Under the pieces are notes generated by a model. It made no database searches. It was not told where the DNA came from and was given only the letters and a program-made list of their open reading frames with translations. DNA of 21,224 nucleotides from an uncultured Lysobacter sp. (GTDB taxonomy: Bacteria > Pseudomonadota > Gammaproteobacteria > Xanthomonadales > Xanthomonadaceae), in assembly GCA_943913335.1 (NCBI GenBank), contig CALTXS010000001.1, positions 1 through 21,224 of the forward strand, written 5' to 3'. The position numbers and the translations under genes were made by a program. This document shows positions 14,560-21,224 of this stretch, piece after piece; positions within the stretch are counted from its first letter, which is position 1; every line of letters begins with the position of its first letter.

Positions 14560-15516
14560 CTAATCGCGGATTACCAGCAGATTCCTGGCCAATGCACCGT
14601 GCCATTTGCCGACCCAGCGGGCCAAATGGAGCAGCACCAAGGTGCACAGCACACCCAGCACTACAAAGATCGGCAGCATCACCCAACCCGAGGTGGTCAG
14701 ATCCGTTCCAAGAATCTGTATATGGCTCATATTGACCACCACGCCATCAATCTGGAACTCGCCGAACAGCGCTGCGATTGGTGTCAGCAGGAACGACAGT
14801 GCCATCGCCAGCAGACAGATACTTACGCCGAAGTAGATCACACCCAGGGGCAGCATGAGCAGCAGATACAGCATGGTGCTCCACGTGCGAGGATCGGTAA
14901 AGAAGCCTTTAATGCGCGGAATCCAGCCGGTACGCGAAGGATCCTTGGGCAGCGCGGGACGGCGCGGCATGCGCACGCCGAGTAAGGCTTCGACGATACG
15001 GCCTTCGACCAGTGCAAGGATGCGGATACTGCCCAGGAACAGGATCAGCAACGGTATGCCGAAGATCAGTACGATGGTACCGAGCGAGAGACTGATACCG
15101 GTCACAACGTACGCAAAGTAAAATACGCCGGTCCAGACCGACAGCAGCATGTAGAACAGCGAGCCATAGGCGTGCGGATCCAGCAGCACATTGAACAGGC
15201 GGCGGAACCAGCCCGGCTGCCGGTCATTGGCCTTAATCCGCGGTTTGGCCACCGGTTGAATTGCAGCCTGTACCGTTGCATCGGTTTGGCGGTAGTTGCC
15301 CGCGACTTCCTGCGGTGTGCCGTAATCATTTAAGACCTTGGCCATCACTTCGGATTCGCATAAGGCAGCGTTGTCGGCGATTGCAGCACGCAGGTAGTCC
15401 TCGCTGTCGAACAGCGCGTCCTGGATCATTGCGGGATCGCTACCGCGCAAGGCATCACGCAGTTGCGCCAGAAATTCCTCCATGGTGCGGGGGGACAGTG
15501 AATTAACAGTATTCAT
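14560..15516 (-). CDS. HAAS/sensor-domain membrane protein coupled to PadR
   Basis: A 318-aa protein of unknown function. Residues 11-80 (TMEEFLAQLRDALRGSD, and YGTPQEVAGNYR) match the HAAS/DUF1700 helical module that usually sits next to PadR regulators. A basic linker follows, then membrane regions that fit the putative sensor family of actinobacterial histidine kinases: LLDPHAYGSLFYMLLSVWTG with IFGIPLLILFLG and LVEGRIVEALLG (107-180), then FFTDPRTWSTMLYLLLMLPL (205-224) and two more helices to 300. The DPxxxxxxxY.LL segment recurs at 113 and 208, suggesting an internal duplication. No kinase or other catalytic domain is visible. The ATG (15516) overlaps the padR TGA as ATGA, so expression is coupled to the regulator. 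Known HAAS proteins are thought to be controlled by, or to antagonise, their PadR; that role here is inference. Confidence 0.8.
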   Translation of the reverse strand: MNTVNSLSPRTMEEFLAQLRDALRGSDPAMIQDALFDSEDYLRAAIADNAALCESEVMAKVLNDYGTPQEVAGNYRQTDATVQAAIQPVAKPRIKANDRQPGWFRRLFNVLLDPHAYGSLFYMLLSVWTGVFYFAYVVTGISLSLGTIVLIFGIPLLILFLGSIRILALVEGRIVEALLGVRMPRRPALPKDPSRTGWIPRIKGFFTDPRTWSTMLYLLLMLPLGVIYFGVSICLLAMALSFLLTPIAALFGEFQIDGVVVNMSHIQILGTDLTTSGWVMLPIFVVLGVLCTLVLLHLARWVGKWHGALARNLLVIRD

Positions 15517-15887
15517 GACAGACCTGGCTCCAATACGGCGTCAATGGAATTGCGGGTGGCGAACCACGTTTGTGACCAGTGCTCCAGCACTGTGCGGCCA
15601 TCGTTCGTGATGGTGTAGTAACGGCGCGGCGGTCCCGATTGCGAAGGCTCGATCATGCTCGAGAGCAGACCTGCCGTTTCGAGATTGCGCAGCACTGGGT
15701 ACAGCGCACTTTGCTTGCCGGCGAGCACCCCGCCTGCTTGCTGTTCGAGCTGTTTGGCGATCTGATAGCCGTATAAGGGCTCGGGCGCGTGTGCAAGCAC
15801 CGCGAGTAAGGTCAGCGACACGGTGCCCGATGCGAGTTCCTTCTGGAACTTGCGGACGTGCGCTTCAAGGTCGAATGAGCTGGTCAT
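15513..15887 (-). CDS. PadR-family transcriptional regulator
   Basis: A 124-aa winged-helix repressor. LASGTVSLTLLAVLAHAPEP (18-37) then LYGYQIAKQLEQQAGGV form helices 1-2 of the PadR fold; GKQSALYPVLRNLETAGLLS is the recognition helix with the family's almost invariant LYPxLxxLE. GPPRRYYTITNDGRTVLEHW contains the wing. The single C-terminal helix (about 103-122) for dimerisation makes it a short PadR of subfamily 2. PadR proteins usually repress their own operon and respond to small ligands or envelope stress. It is the first gene of a two-gene unit with the HAAS protein. Upstream, TTGAAC (15946-15941) and TTAAGT (15923-15918), spaced 17 nt, form a plausible promoter overlapped by the palindrome ACTTAAGT, a candidate self-operator. 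Confidence 0.93.
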   Translation of the reverse strand: MTSSFDLEAHVRKFQKELASGTVSLTLLAVLAHAPEPLYGYQIAKQLEQQAGGVLAGKQSALYPVLRNLETAGLLSSMIEPSQSGPPRRYYTITNDGRTVLEHWSQTWFATRNSIDAVLEPGLS

Positions 15888-15916
15888 TTTGGGTTGCCTA
15901 GGTGGGCTTCTAGCTA

Positions 15917-15946
15917 CACTTAAGTTAATAGTAGTGCTTAGTTCAA
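15917..15946 (-). promoter_or_regulatory. Candidate padR promoter and operator
   Basis: On the minus strand TTGAAC, a 17-nt spacer and TTAAGT make a plausible promoter with transcription starting near 15911, about 24 nt before the padR ATG. The perfect palindrome ACTTAAGT (15918-15925) covers the -10 element, and a second CTTAGTT (15937-15943) echoes it on the plus strand. CACT (15917-15920) and AGTG (15933-15936) also form a short dyad. Binding by PadR is inferred. Confidence 0.4.
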
Positions 15947-16037
15947 CATAGTGAATAGGCCGGAAGTCATCACCACTCCATTAATCGCTCTCAATCCGTT
16001 AGGCTGGAACGATTGCTCGCCGAGGACTTCATCGAAC

Positions 16038-16970
16038 ATGCGTTATCACGCCCTGCTCACCGCCCTGCTGATGGGTGGCCTAACTGCCTGCGCCACGCTG
16101 TCCACCCCAACTGCTGCAACCGCGCCCGCTGAGTCTACCGGTCCGCAACGCAGCACCGATGAGATTCTGAAGTCCACCACGGCAGCCGATTGGCGCACGG
16201 TTTCACCTGAAAACCTGATGCTGATGGATGTCGCCGGCAAGACCGTGATGATTGAACTGGCGCCCTCATTCGCGCCTGCGCACGTCGCCAACATTCGCAC
16301 ACTGACCCGTAACGGCTACTGGGATGGTCTCGCCATCCTGCGCTCGCACGAGAATTATGTCGTGCAGTGGGGCGATCCGAACGACGAAGATCCCAAGCTC
16401 AAGCGCTCTACCGGCACCGTCAACAATCAGATTCCGGCCGAATACGAACGTCCGCTGCAAGGTCTGGACTTTAAGGCCCTACCCGATGTCGATGGCTGGG
16501 CCCGTCTGGGCGGTTTCAGCGAAGGCTTTGCCGCCGCCAGCGATGGCCAGTCGGCCTGGTTGACCCATTGCTACGGAGCCGTCGGTGTAGGTCGCGGCAA
16601 TCCGCCGGACAGTGGCGATGGCAGCTCGCTCTACGTCGTGATCGGTCAGGCGCCACGCAATCTCGATCGCAACATCACTGTCGTCGGTCGCGTGTTGAGC
16701 GGCATGGAAGTTCTTACGCCCCTGCCCCGCGGCACCGGTCCTTTGGGCTTTTACGAGAAGGCCGAACAACGCGCACCGCTGACGCGCGTGCGCCTGGCCG
16801 CCGAAGATCCGTCCGCGCCGCGCCTGCAAGTTCTTCGTACGGATAGTGCAGCGTTTGCCGAACTGACCGAGAATCGCCGCAATCGCCGCGACACCTGGTA
16901 CGTGCGTCCAGCCGGCTATACCAATATCTGCAATGTCACGGTGCCGATCCGCACCGCCCCCACCAACTGA
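16038..16970 (+). CDS. Cyclophilin-type peptidyl-prolyl isomerase, lipoprotein
   Basis: A 310-aa cyclophilin-family isomerase with an envelope location. The signal ends LMGGLTAC (Cys18), a lipobox. A Ser/Thr/Pro-rich linker to about residue 40 precedes the domain: TVMIELAPSFAPAHVANIRT, then LAILRSHENYVVQWGDPNDED, which corresponds to the FHRxIxGFMxQGGDP catalytic stretch and keeps the Arg, Gln and GDP. Next come GWARLGGFSEGFAAASD and SLYVVIGQAPRNLDRNITVV with GRVLSGMEVL. The usual F of FHR is absent, the GGDP motif reads QWGDP, and the central part is longer than in PpiA or PpiB, so activity may be reduced or specialised. The frame is open back to 15951, but ATG 16038 directly precedes the signal. 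The DUF885 gene follows 12 nt later, probably in one operon. Confidence 0.88.
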   Translation: MRYHALLTALLMGGLTACATLSTPTAATAPAESTGPQRSTDEILKSTTAADWRTVSPENLMLMDVAGKTVMIELAPSFAPAHVANIRTLTRNGYWDGLAILRSHENYVVQWGDPNDEDPKLKRSTGTVNNQIPAEYERPLQGLDFKALPDVDGWARLGGFSEGFAAASDGQSAWLTHCYGAVGVGRGNPPDSGDGSSLYVVIGQAPRNLDRNITVVGRVLSGMEVLTPLPRGTGPLGFYEKAEQRAPLTRVRLAAEDPSAPRLQVLRTDSAAFAELTENRRNRRDTWYVRPAGYTNICNVTVPIRTAPTN

Positions 16971-16982
16971 GAACGAGTGAAT

Positions 16983-18803
16983 ATGTCTTTATCCAAACTG
17001 TTGCTGGCCACCACGATTGCTGCTGCCCTAGGCACTGCTACCCCTGCGACGGCGCTGGCTAAATCCTCTACTGCCAAGTCGGCTGCAGCTGCCAAGGTCA
17101 CCGTGGACAGCAAAGTGAAATCGCAGTTCGACGCGCTGACCAAGGAGTGGTACGAGCAGTCCATGCTGCTGAGCCCGATCAACGCCACGCAACAGGGCGA
17201 CCATCGTTACGATGACCGTATTGATGATCTCTCAGCTGCCGGTCGCAACAAGGGCCTGGCCTTTAGCAAGAACCTGCTGGCCCGACTCGACAAACTGCCG
17301 TTGAACAAGCTCTCGCGCGAAGACCAGGTCGACGCGCTGATCCTCAAGAACGATCTGCGCTCCAATATCTTTTCGAATGAGACGCTGCAAGCCTGGGCCT
17401 GGGATCCGCAGATTTACAGCGGCATTGCCGGTAGTGCCATCTACGGTCTGATGGCTCGCGATTACGCGCCGATCGAACAACGCATGCAGTCGGCGATCAC
17501 CCGTATCGCACTGATTCCGCAGATTCTGCAACAAGCCCGCGAAAATCTGGATCCGGTACGCGTGCCGAAGACTCATGCAGAAACCGTTGCGCGGCAGAAT
17601 CAGGGTCTGCTCGATCTGATCGACAACTACATCACGCCGAACATGGCATCACTCAACGCAGCGGATCAGGCCCGCATGAACGATGCGGTGGCCAAGCTCA
17701 AAGTTGCAGTGGATGAGCACCAGAAGTGGCTCGATGGCACGCTGGTTCCGAACGCCAAGGGTGACTTCCGCCTGGGTGCCAAGCTGTATGACCAGAAGCT
17801 CAAGTTCTCGCTGAACTCCGAGTTGTCGCGTCAGGAAATCGGTCGTCGTGCCGAAGCCGAGATGACCCGGGTACGCAAGGACATGTACAGCATTGCGCAG
17901 AAGGTGCTAAAGGACCGCAAAGATCTGTACCTGGGCAGCAAGCCGACCGAGGCCCAACAGCAAAAGGCCATTGAGGCCGCGTTGGAACTGGCCTATGCCG
18001 ACAAGCCCGCACGCGACGACCTGGTGCCGTTTGCTAAGCAAACCCTGCAGGAAGCGACTGAGTTTGTCCGTACGCACAATCTGATGACCATGCCGGAGGC
18101 ACCGGTCGAAATCATTCTGATGCCGAAATTCCAGCAGGGCTTTGCGGTCGCTTACGCCGACTCGCCGGGCCCGCTCGACAAAGCCCAGAAGACGTTCTAC
18201 GCCGTCTCGCCCATCCCCGAAGAATGGACGGACACGCAAGTGGATTCATTTCTGCGCGAATACAACAAGCGCATGATCCATCTGCTCTCGATTCACGAGG
18301 CCATGCCGGGTCACTATCTCGAAGGCGCCTTCTCCGCTCAGAATCCGTCGCTGATCCGTGCCGTCAATCGCTCGGGTCTGTTTGCGGAAGGCTGGGCCGT
18401 GTACACCGAAGACATGATGCGCAAGGCCGGCTATCTCAATAACGATCCGCTGTTCCACCTGATGCAGTTGAAGTTCTACCTGCGCACCATCTCGAACTCG
18501 ATCCTGGATCAGGGTGTGCACGTCAACAACTGGACGCGTGAACAGGCGATGGATCTGATGACCCGTCGTGCCTTCCAGCAGGAGCGAGAGGCCGCCGGCA
18601 AGTGGGTCCGTGCCCAACTGTCGTCGACTCAGCTTCCCACCTATTTTGTGGGCGTGCAGGAGCAGTACGATATGCGTCGGGCGGCCGAAAAGGCCTGGGG
18701 CAAGAACTTCAAGCTCAAGGAGTATCACGACAAGGTCCTGAGCTACGGTGCACCCGCTCCGCGCTTTGTCCGCGAACTGATGCTCGGCGAGCCGATCCGC
18801 TAA
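16983..18803 (+). CDS. DUF885 family putative zinc metallopeptidase, exported
   Basis: A 606-aa DUF885 protein. The signal peptide (SKLLLATTIAAALGTATPAT, cleavage near ALA|K at about 26) places it in the periplasm. After an Ala/Lys-rich spacer comes the helical DUF885 domain to the end. The key motif is LLSIHEAMPGHYLE: His438, Glu439 and His444 form HExxPGH, a variant of the HExxH zinc site. FAEGWAVYTEDMM with Glu469 gives the likely third ligand. The C-terminus has APRFVRELMLGE. The family is thought to be metallopeptidase-like, but I know no firm substrate. ATG 16983 is 5 nt after a GAG; a GTG at 16977 is a less likely start. It follows the cyclophilin gene by 12 nt and ends at a strong terminator, so the two likely form an envelope protein-folding and turnover pair. 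Confidence 0.9.
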   Translation: MSLSKLLLATTIAAALGTATPATALAKSSTAKSAAAAKVTVDSKVKSQFDALTKEWYEQSMLLSPINATQQGDHRYDDRIDDLSAAGRNKGLAFSKNLLARLDKLPLNKLSREDQVDALILKNDLRSNIFSNETLQAWAWDPQIYSGIAGSAIYGLMARDYAPIEQRMQSAITRIALIPQILQQARENLDPVRVPKTHAETVARQNQGLLDLIDNYITPNMASLNAADQARMNDAVAKLKVAVDEHQKWLDGTLVPNAKGDFRLGAKLYDQKLKFSLNSELSRQEIGRRAEAEMTRVRKDMYSIAQKVLKDRKDLYLGSKPTEAQQQKAIEAALELAYADKPARDDLVPFAKQTLQEATEFVRTHNLMTMPEAPVEIILMPKFQQGFAVAYADSPGPLDKAQKTFYAVSPIPEEWTDTQVDSFLREYNKRMIHLLSIHEAMPGHYLEGAFSAQNPSLIRAVNRSGLFAEGWAVYTEDMMRKAGYLNNDPLFHLMQLKFYLRTISNSILDQGVHVNNWTREQAMDLMTRRAFQQEREAAGKWVRAQLSSTQLPTYFVGVQEQYDMRRAAEKAWGKNFKLKEYHDKVLSYGAPAPRFVRELMLGEPIR

Positions 18804-18829
18804 GTCCGCCGTTCTGTCTCTTCCAGATA

Positions 18830-18861
18830 AAAACGGGTGTCGATAACGACACCCGTTTTTT
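18830..18861 (+). terminator. Intrinsic terminator after the DUF885 gene
   Basis: A 13-bp perfect stem, AAAACGGGTGTCG (18830-18842) with CGACACCCGTTTT (18847-18859), closes on an ATAA loop and runs into a T-tract on the plus strand. The A-run on the left gives a matching T-tract on the minus strand, so it probably serves the convergent EamA gene (ending 18879) too. Confidence 0.95.
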
Positions 18862-18878
18862 ATTGCCTGCTGCGGAAC

Positions 18879-19760
18879 CTACGCTTGCCGCTGACTGATG
18901 AACACGCTCAGCAGAATCATGCCGCAGGCCACCGCCATGCTCCAGGTTAAGGGCTCACGCAGAAAGATCCACGCCCAGGTCACGGCAAACAGCGGAATCA
19001 GATACGTCACCGTCGAAGCGCGCGAGGCCCCGATGCGGGCAATCAGTCGGTAATACAGCACAAAGGCAATGCCCGAGCACAGCAAACCCAACCCGATTGT
19101 GGACAGCCATGCCGTCTGACTGACCGCATGCTGCGGCCACTGCCAGAGGGCAAACGGTGCCAGCATGATTGCCGAACAGACCAAGGTGGCGCACGCCACT
19201 GCACCCGAGGGCAGATGCGAGAGATGTCGCTTGACCCAGTTGATGCCGAGGCCATACAGCGCTGCAGCCGTTACACCGGCAGCGACCGGCCAACCGAAGT
19301 GGGCCCCATCGGTCTTGCCGGATGCAAGCACGATGACACCGGCAAAGCCGAGCAGTAGCGCCAACATGCGTTTAAGCGTAGTGGACTGGCCAAAGAACAG
19401 CACGCCCGCCAGCGCCGTAAACAGCACGGTCATGGCATTGGCGATGGACGAGACACCGGCCGGGGCCCGCTCCGCCGCCCACGCAAACAGAGCAAATGGA
19501 ATCGCGGTGTTCACGGCACCGATGCCGAACAGCTTGGGCCACAGCGTTGCGGGGAACTGTGCTCGGGCTTTGAGGAGAAACGGCAACAGCAGGGCGGCAC
19601 CGAACAGGACCCTCAAAAAGGCCACCGGCAAGGCACCGAACTCCGGTGCTGAAATTCGCATAAACAGGAACGAAGCGCCCCAGATGGCACCGAGCAACAG
19701 CAGCTCGCCATTATCCAGCAGGCGGTTATCGGCGACGGGGGATGGATCCGTGGTAGCCAT
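18879..19760 (-). CDS. EamA-family (DMT superfamily) transporter
   Basis: A 293-aa inner-membrane protein with about ten hydrophobic segments arranged as two EamA repeats. The first starts LLLLGAIWGASFLFMRISAP and includes LRVLFGAALLLPFLL and ALFAWAAERAPAGVSSIANA. The second starts around residue 160 (GWPVAAGVTAAALYGLGINW) and ends with YLIPLFAVTWAWIFLREPLT, the typical second-repeat end. Relatives export amino acids, metabolites or drugs; the substrate cannot be read. The ATG (19760) follows GAGAA, and only 8 nt separate it from the dbpA stop, so it should be co-transcribed with dbpA although no functional link is obvious. Confidence 0.92.
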   Translation of the reverse strand: MATTDPSPVADNRLLDNGELLLLGAIWGASFLFMRISAPEFGALPVAFLRVLFGAALLLPFLLKARAQFPATLWPKLFGIGAVNTAIPFALFAWAAERAPAGVSSIANAMTVLFTALAGVLFFGQSTTLKRMLALLLGFAGVIVLASGKTDGAHFGWPVAAGVTAAALYGLGINWVKRHLSHLPSGAVACATLVCSAIMLAPFALWQWPQHAVSQTAWLSTIGLGLLCSGIAFVLYYRLIARIGASRASTVTYLIPLFAVTWAWIFLREPLTWSMAVACGMILLSVFISQRQA

Positions 19761-19768
19761 TGCGGTTC

Positions 19769-21148
19769 TCAGTCGAGGGAGGCGGCGCGGAACTTCCGGC
19801 CTTTGATCTTGCCGTTACGCAAGTAGTTCAATGCAGCCTGCGCCTGACCGCGACGAATCGCCACATACGAACGCGTGGCGCGGATCGCAATCTTGCCGAT
19901 CGCTTCGGCCTTGAGTCCGCCCTCGCCTGTCAGCGTACCCAGGATATCGCCGGGGCGGAGCTTGTCCGACTTGCCGCCGTCGATGCGCAGCGTGCGCATG
20001 GGGGCAAACAGCTTCTCGGCATTGCTCAGACGCATGGAACGCAAGGTCTTAGGCTCAATGGGGGTACCGAGCAATGCCGCAATGGCACTCAGACGGTTGC
20101 CGTCGGTATCGCCCACCAAGGTAATGGCGTTGCCCTGCTTGCCCGCACGACCGGTGCGACCGACACGGTGGATATGCACCTCGGGTTCGAACGGCACATC
20201 GTAGTTGATCACCAGATCAACATGGCTCACATCGAGACCGCGGGCCGCGACATCGGTGGCGACGAGCACATTGGCCGATTCATTGGCAAATCGGATCAGG
20301 ACTTCATCGCGATCGCGCTGTTCGTAATCGCCATGCAGAGCCAGCGCACTGAATCCGGCCGCATCCAACTGCTGCTGGACGGCATCACAGGCTTTGCGGG
20401 TATTGCAGAACACCACAGCCGCCTGCGGGCGTCGCTCGCGCAACACCTGGATCAGTGCCATGGCCTTTTCCGCATCGCGCACCTGGAAGAACTCGCTGCG
20501 AATATGGGCATGCGCGGCTTCACCGGCGGCCTGAATTCGCACGGCCTCCTGCATGTGCGTGCGCGCGATGGTCTCAAGTGCTTCGGGCATGGTGGCCGAG
20601 AACATGAGTGTCTGGCGCTGTTTGGGGACCTTTGCCAGGATCGCTTCGAGCGATTCGGTAAAGCCCATGTCGAGCATGCGATCGGCTTCATCGAGAACCA
20701 GGGTGCGCAGGTTCTGCAGATGCAAGGCACGCTTTTTCAGCAGATCGACAATGCGACCCGGCGTGCCGACGACCACGTGTGGATCGTGCACTGACAAAGA
20801 GCTCAGTTGCGGGCCCATTGGCATCCCGCCGGTCAGCAGCAGGACTTTGAGATTGGGCAGACGTACACCAAAGCGGCGAATCTGTGCGGCGACCTGATCG
20901 GCCAGCTCGCGCGTCGGACACAGGACCAGCGCTTGCGTCTGTATGCGTTCGGTTTGGATCTCGCGCAACAGACCCAGAGCAAACGCGGCGGTCTTGCCGC
21001 TGCCGGTAGGAGCCAGGGCAAGCACATCACGGTTTTCCAGAATCGGCGGTAGGGCCTGTTCCTGCACCGGCGTCATGTCCGTCAGACCGGCCAGCTCCAC
21101 CGCTTCAAGTAGCGCGGCGGGCAAGGCCAGTTGGGTAAATGCAGTCAT
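19769..21148 (-). CDS. dbpA: ATP-dependent RNA helicase DbpA
   Basis: DbpA is a DEAD-box helicase that remodels 23S rRNA around helix 92 during large-subunit assembly. The 459-aa product (E. coli 457) has the Q motif (Phe-x4-Leu and TPVQEQALP), Walker A APTGSGKT (46-53), PTRELADQV, GTPGRIVDLL, DEAD at 153-156, SAT at 184-186, then the second RecA domain with VFCNTRKACD, VATDVAARGLDV and HRVGRTGRAG. The C-terminus (about 385-459, GDILGTLTGEGGLKAEAIGK) is the DbpA-specific RNA-recognition domain, which supports DbpA over other DEAD proteins. The ATG (21148) overlaps the upstream SpoU-type stop as ATGA; GGA is 8 nt before it. The frame is open to 21196, but that part belongs to the upstream gene in another frame. 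Confidence 0.96.
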   Translation of the reverse strand: MTAFTQLALPAALLEAVELAGLTDMTPVQEQALPPILENRDVLALAPTGSGKTAAFALGLLREIQTERIQTQALVLCPTRELADQVAAQIRRFGVRLPNLKVLLLTGGMPMGPQLSSLSVHDPHVVVGTPGRIVDLLKKRALHLQNLRTLVLDEADRMLDMGFTESLEAILAKVPKQRQTLMFSATMPEALETIARTHMQEAVRIQAAGEAAHAHIRSEFFQVRDAEKAMALIQVLRERRPQAAVVFCNTRKACDAVQQQLDAAGFSALALHGDYEQRDRDEVLIRFANESANVLVATDVAARGLDVSHVDLVINYDVPFEPEVHIHRVGRTGRAGKQGNAITLVGDTDGNRLSAIAALLGTPIEPKTLRSMRLSNAEKLFAPMRTLRIDGGKSDKLRPGDILGTLTGEGGLKAEAIGKIAIRATRSYVAIRRGQAQAALNYLRNGKIKGRKFRAASLD

Positions 21149-21224
21149 GATTTGAGTCCGTCCTGCTGTTGACGTCGTTGTCGTTCGAACAGACACACGG
21201 CTGCGGCAGCCGCCACGTTGAGTG
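21145..21224 (-). CDS. SpoU/TrmH-type RNA methyltransferase, C-terminal end (runs off window)
   Basis: Only the last 26 codons, including the TGA stop, are present, reading LNVAAAAAVCLFERQRRQQQ then DGLKS and stop. The SLNVAxAxAxxLFE pattern is the C-terminal SAM-knot motif (SLNVSVA) of SpoU-family 2'-O-ribose methyltransferases, and the truncated codon before it would be Ser. The gene overlaps dbpA by ATGA, so both probably share a transcript. Which SpoU member it is (RlmB, TrmH or other) cannot be told from this fragment. Confidence 0.82.
   Translation of the reverse strand, partial: LNVAAAAAVCLFERQRRQQQDGLKS

Noticed and set aside
19760..20794. 344-codon plus-strand frame opposite dbpA
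   Set aside because: The DEAD-box motifs on the other strand are complete; this frame has no recognisable similarity.

Overview
This window looks like chromosomal backbone of a GC-rich gammaproteobacterium, probably in or near Xanthomonadales/Lysobacterales or Nevskiales. That placement is an inference. It rests on E. coli-length ParE (629 aa), RluA and DbpA (459 aa), a HemJ-type protein, an intracellular polyhydroxybutyrate depolymerase and a Nudix protein of the xanthomonad type. The sequence is almost entirely coding on both strands. No gap exceeds about 215 bases, and I see no tRNA, rRNA, insertion sequence, integrase, CRISPR array or phage gene.

Layout. (a) 1-2763: the start of pyrG on the minus strand, a small secreted Lys/Ala-rich protein with its own terminator, then parE on the plus strand. 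(b) 2774-5953, minus strand: a tight unit transcribed rluA > slyD > DadA-like FAD oxidoreductase > hutG-like deformylase, with overlapping stop/start codons. (c) 5969-7421, plus: two tandem NlpC/P60 peptidoglycan hydrolases, one a lipoprotein and one exported without a lipobox. (d) 7482-8532: a divergent acyl-CoA thioesterase and Nudix hydrolase. (e) 8595-10201, minus: a dicarboxylate/glutamate symporter followed 2 nt later by a DksA/TraR-type zinc-finger protein. (f) 10338-12050, plus: a lipoprotein alkaline phosphatase. (g) 12077-14500: a HemJ/CopD-like membrane protein diverging from a methyltransferase, then an intracellular PHB depolymerase ending in a strong terminator. (h) 14560-15887, minus: a PadR regulator translationally coupled to a HAAS-type membrane protein. 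(i) 16038-18803, plus: a cyclophilin-type lipoprotein and a DUF885 metallopeptidase, then a terminator. (j) 18879-21224, minus: a SpoU-type RNA methyltransferase 3' end > dbpA > EamA transporter.

The genes do not form one pathway. Recurring themes are RNA modification and remodelling (RluA, SpoU-type, DbpA), protein folding (SlyD, cyclophilin), cell-envelope hydrolysis (two NlpC/P60, phosphatase, DUF885) and amino-acid or carbon-storage use (DadA-like/HutG-like, symporter, PhaZ).

I found no clear sign of an exotic, undescribed system. The best leads are the coupled DadA-like/HutG-like pair, the PadR/HAAS-sensor membrane cassette, the uncharacterised 86-aa secreted protein between pyrG and parE, and two divergent gene pairs whose start codons lie only 15-20 nt apart.
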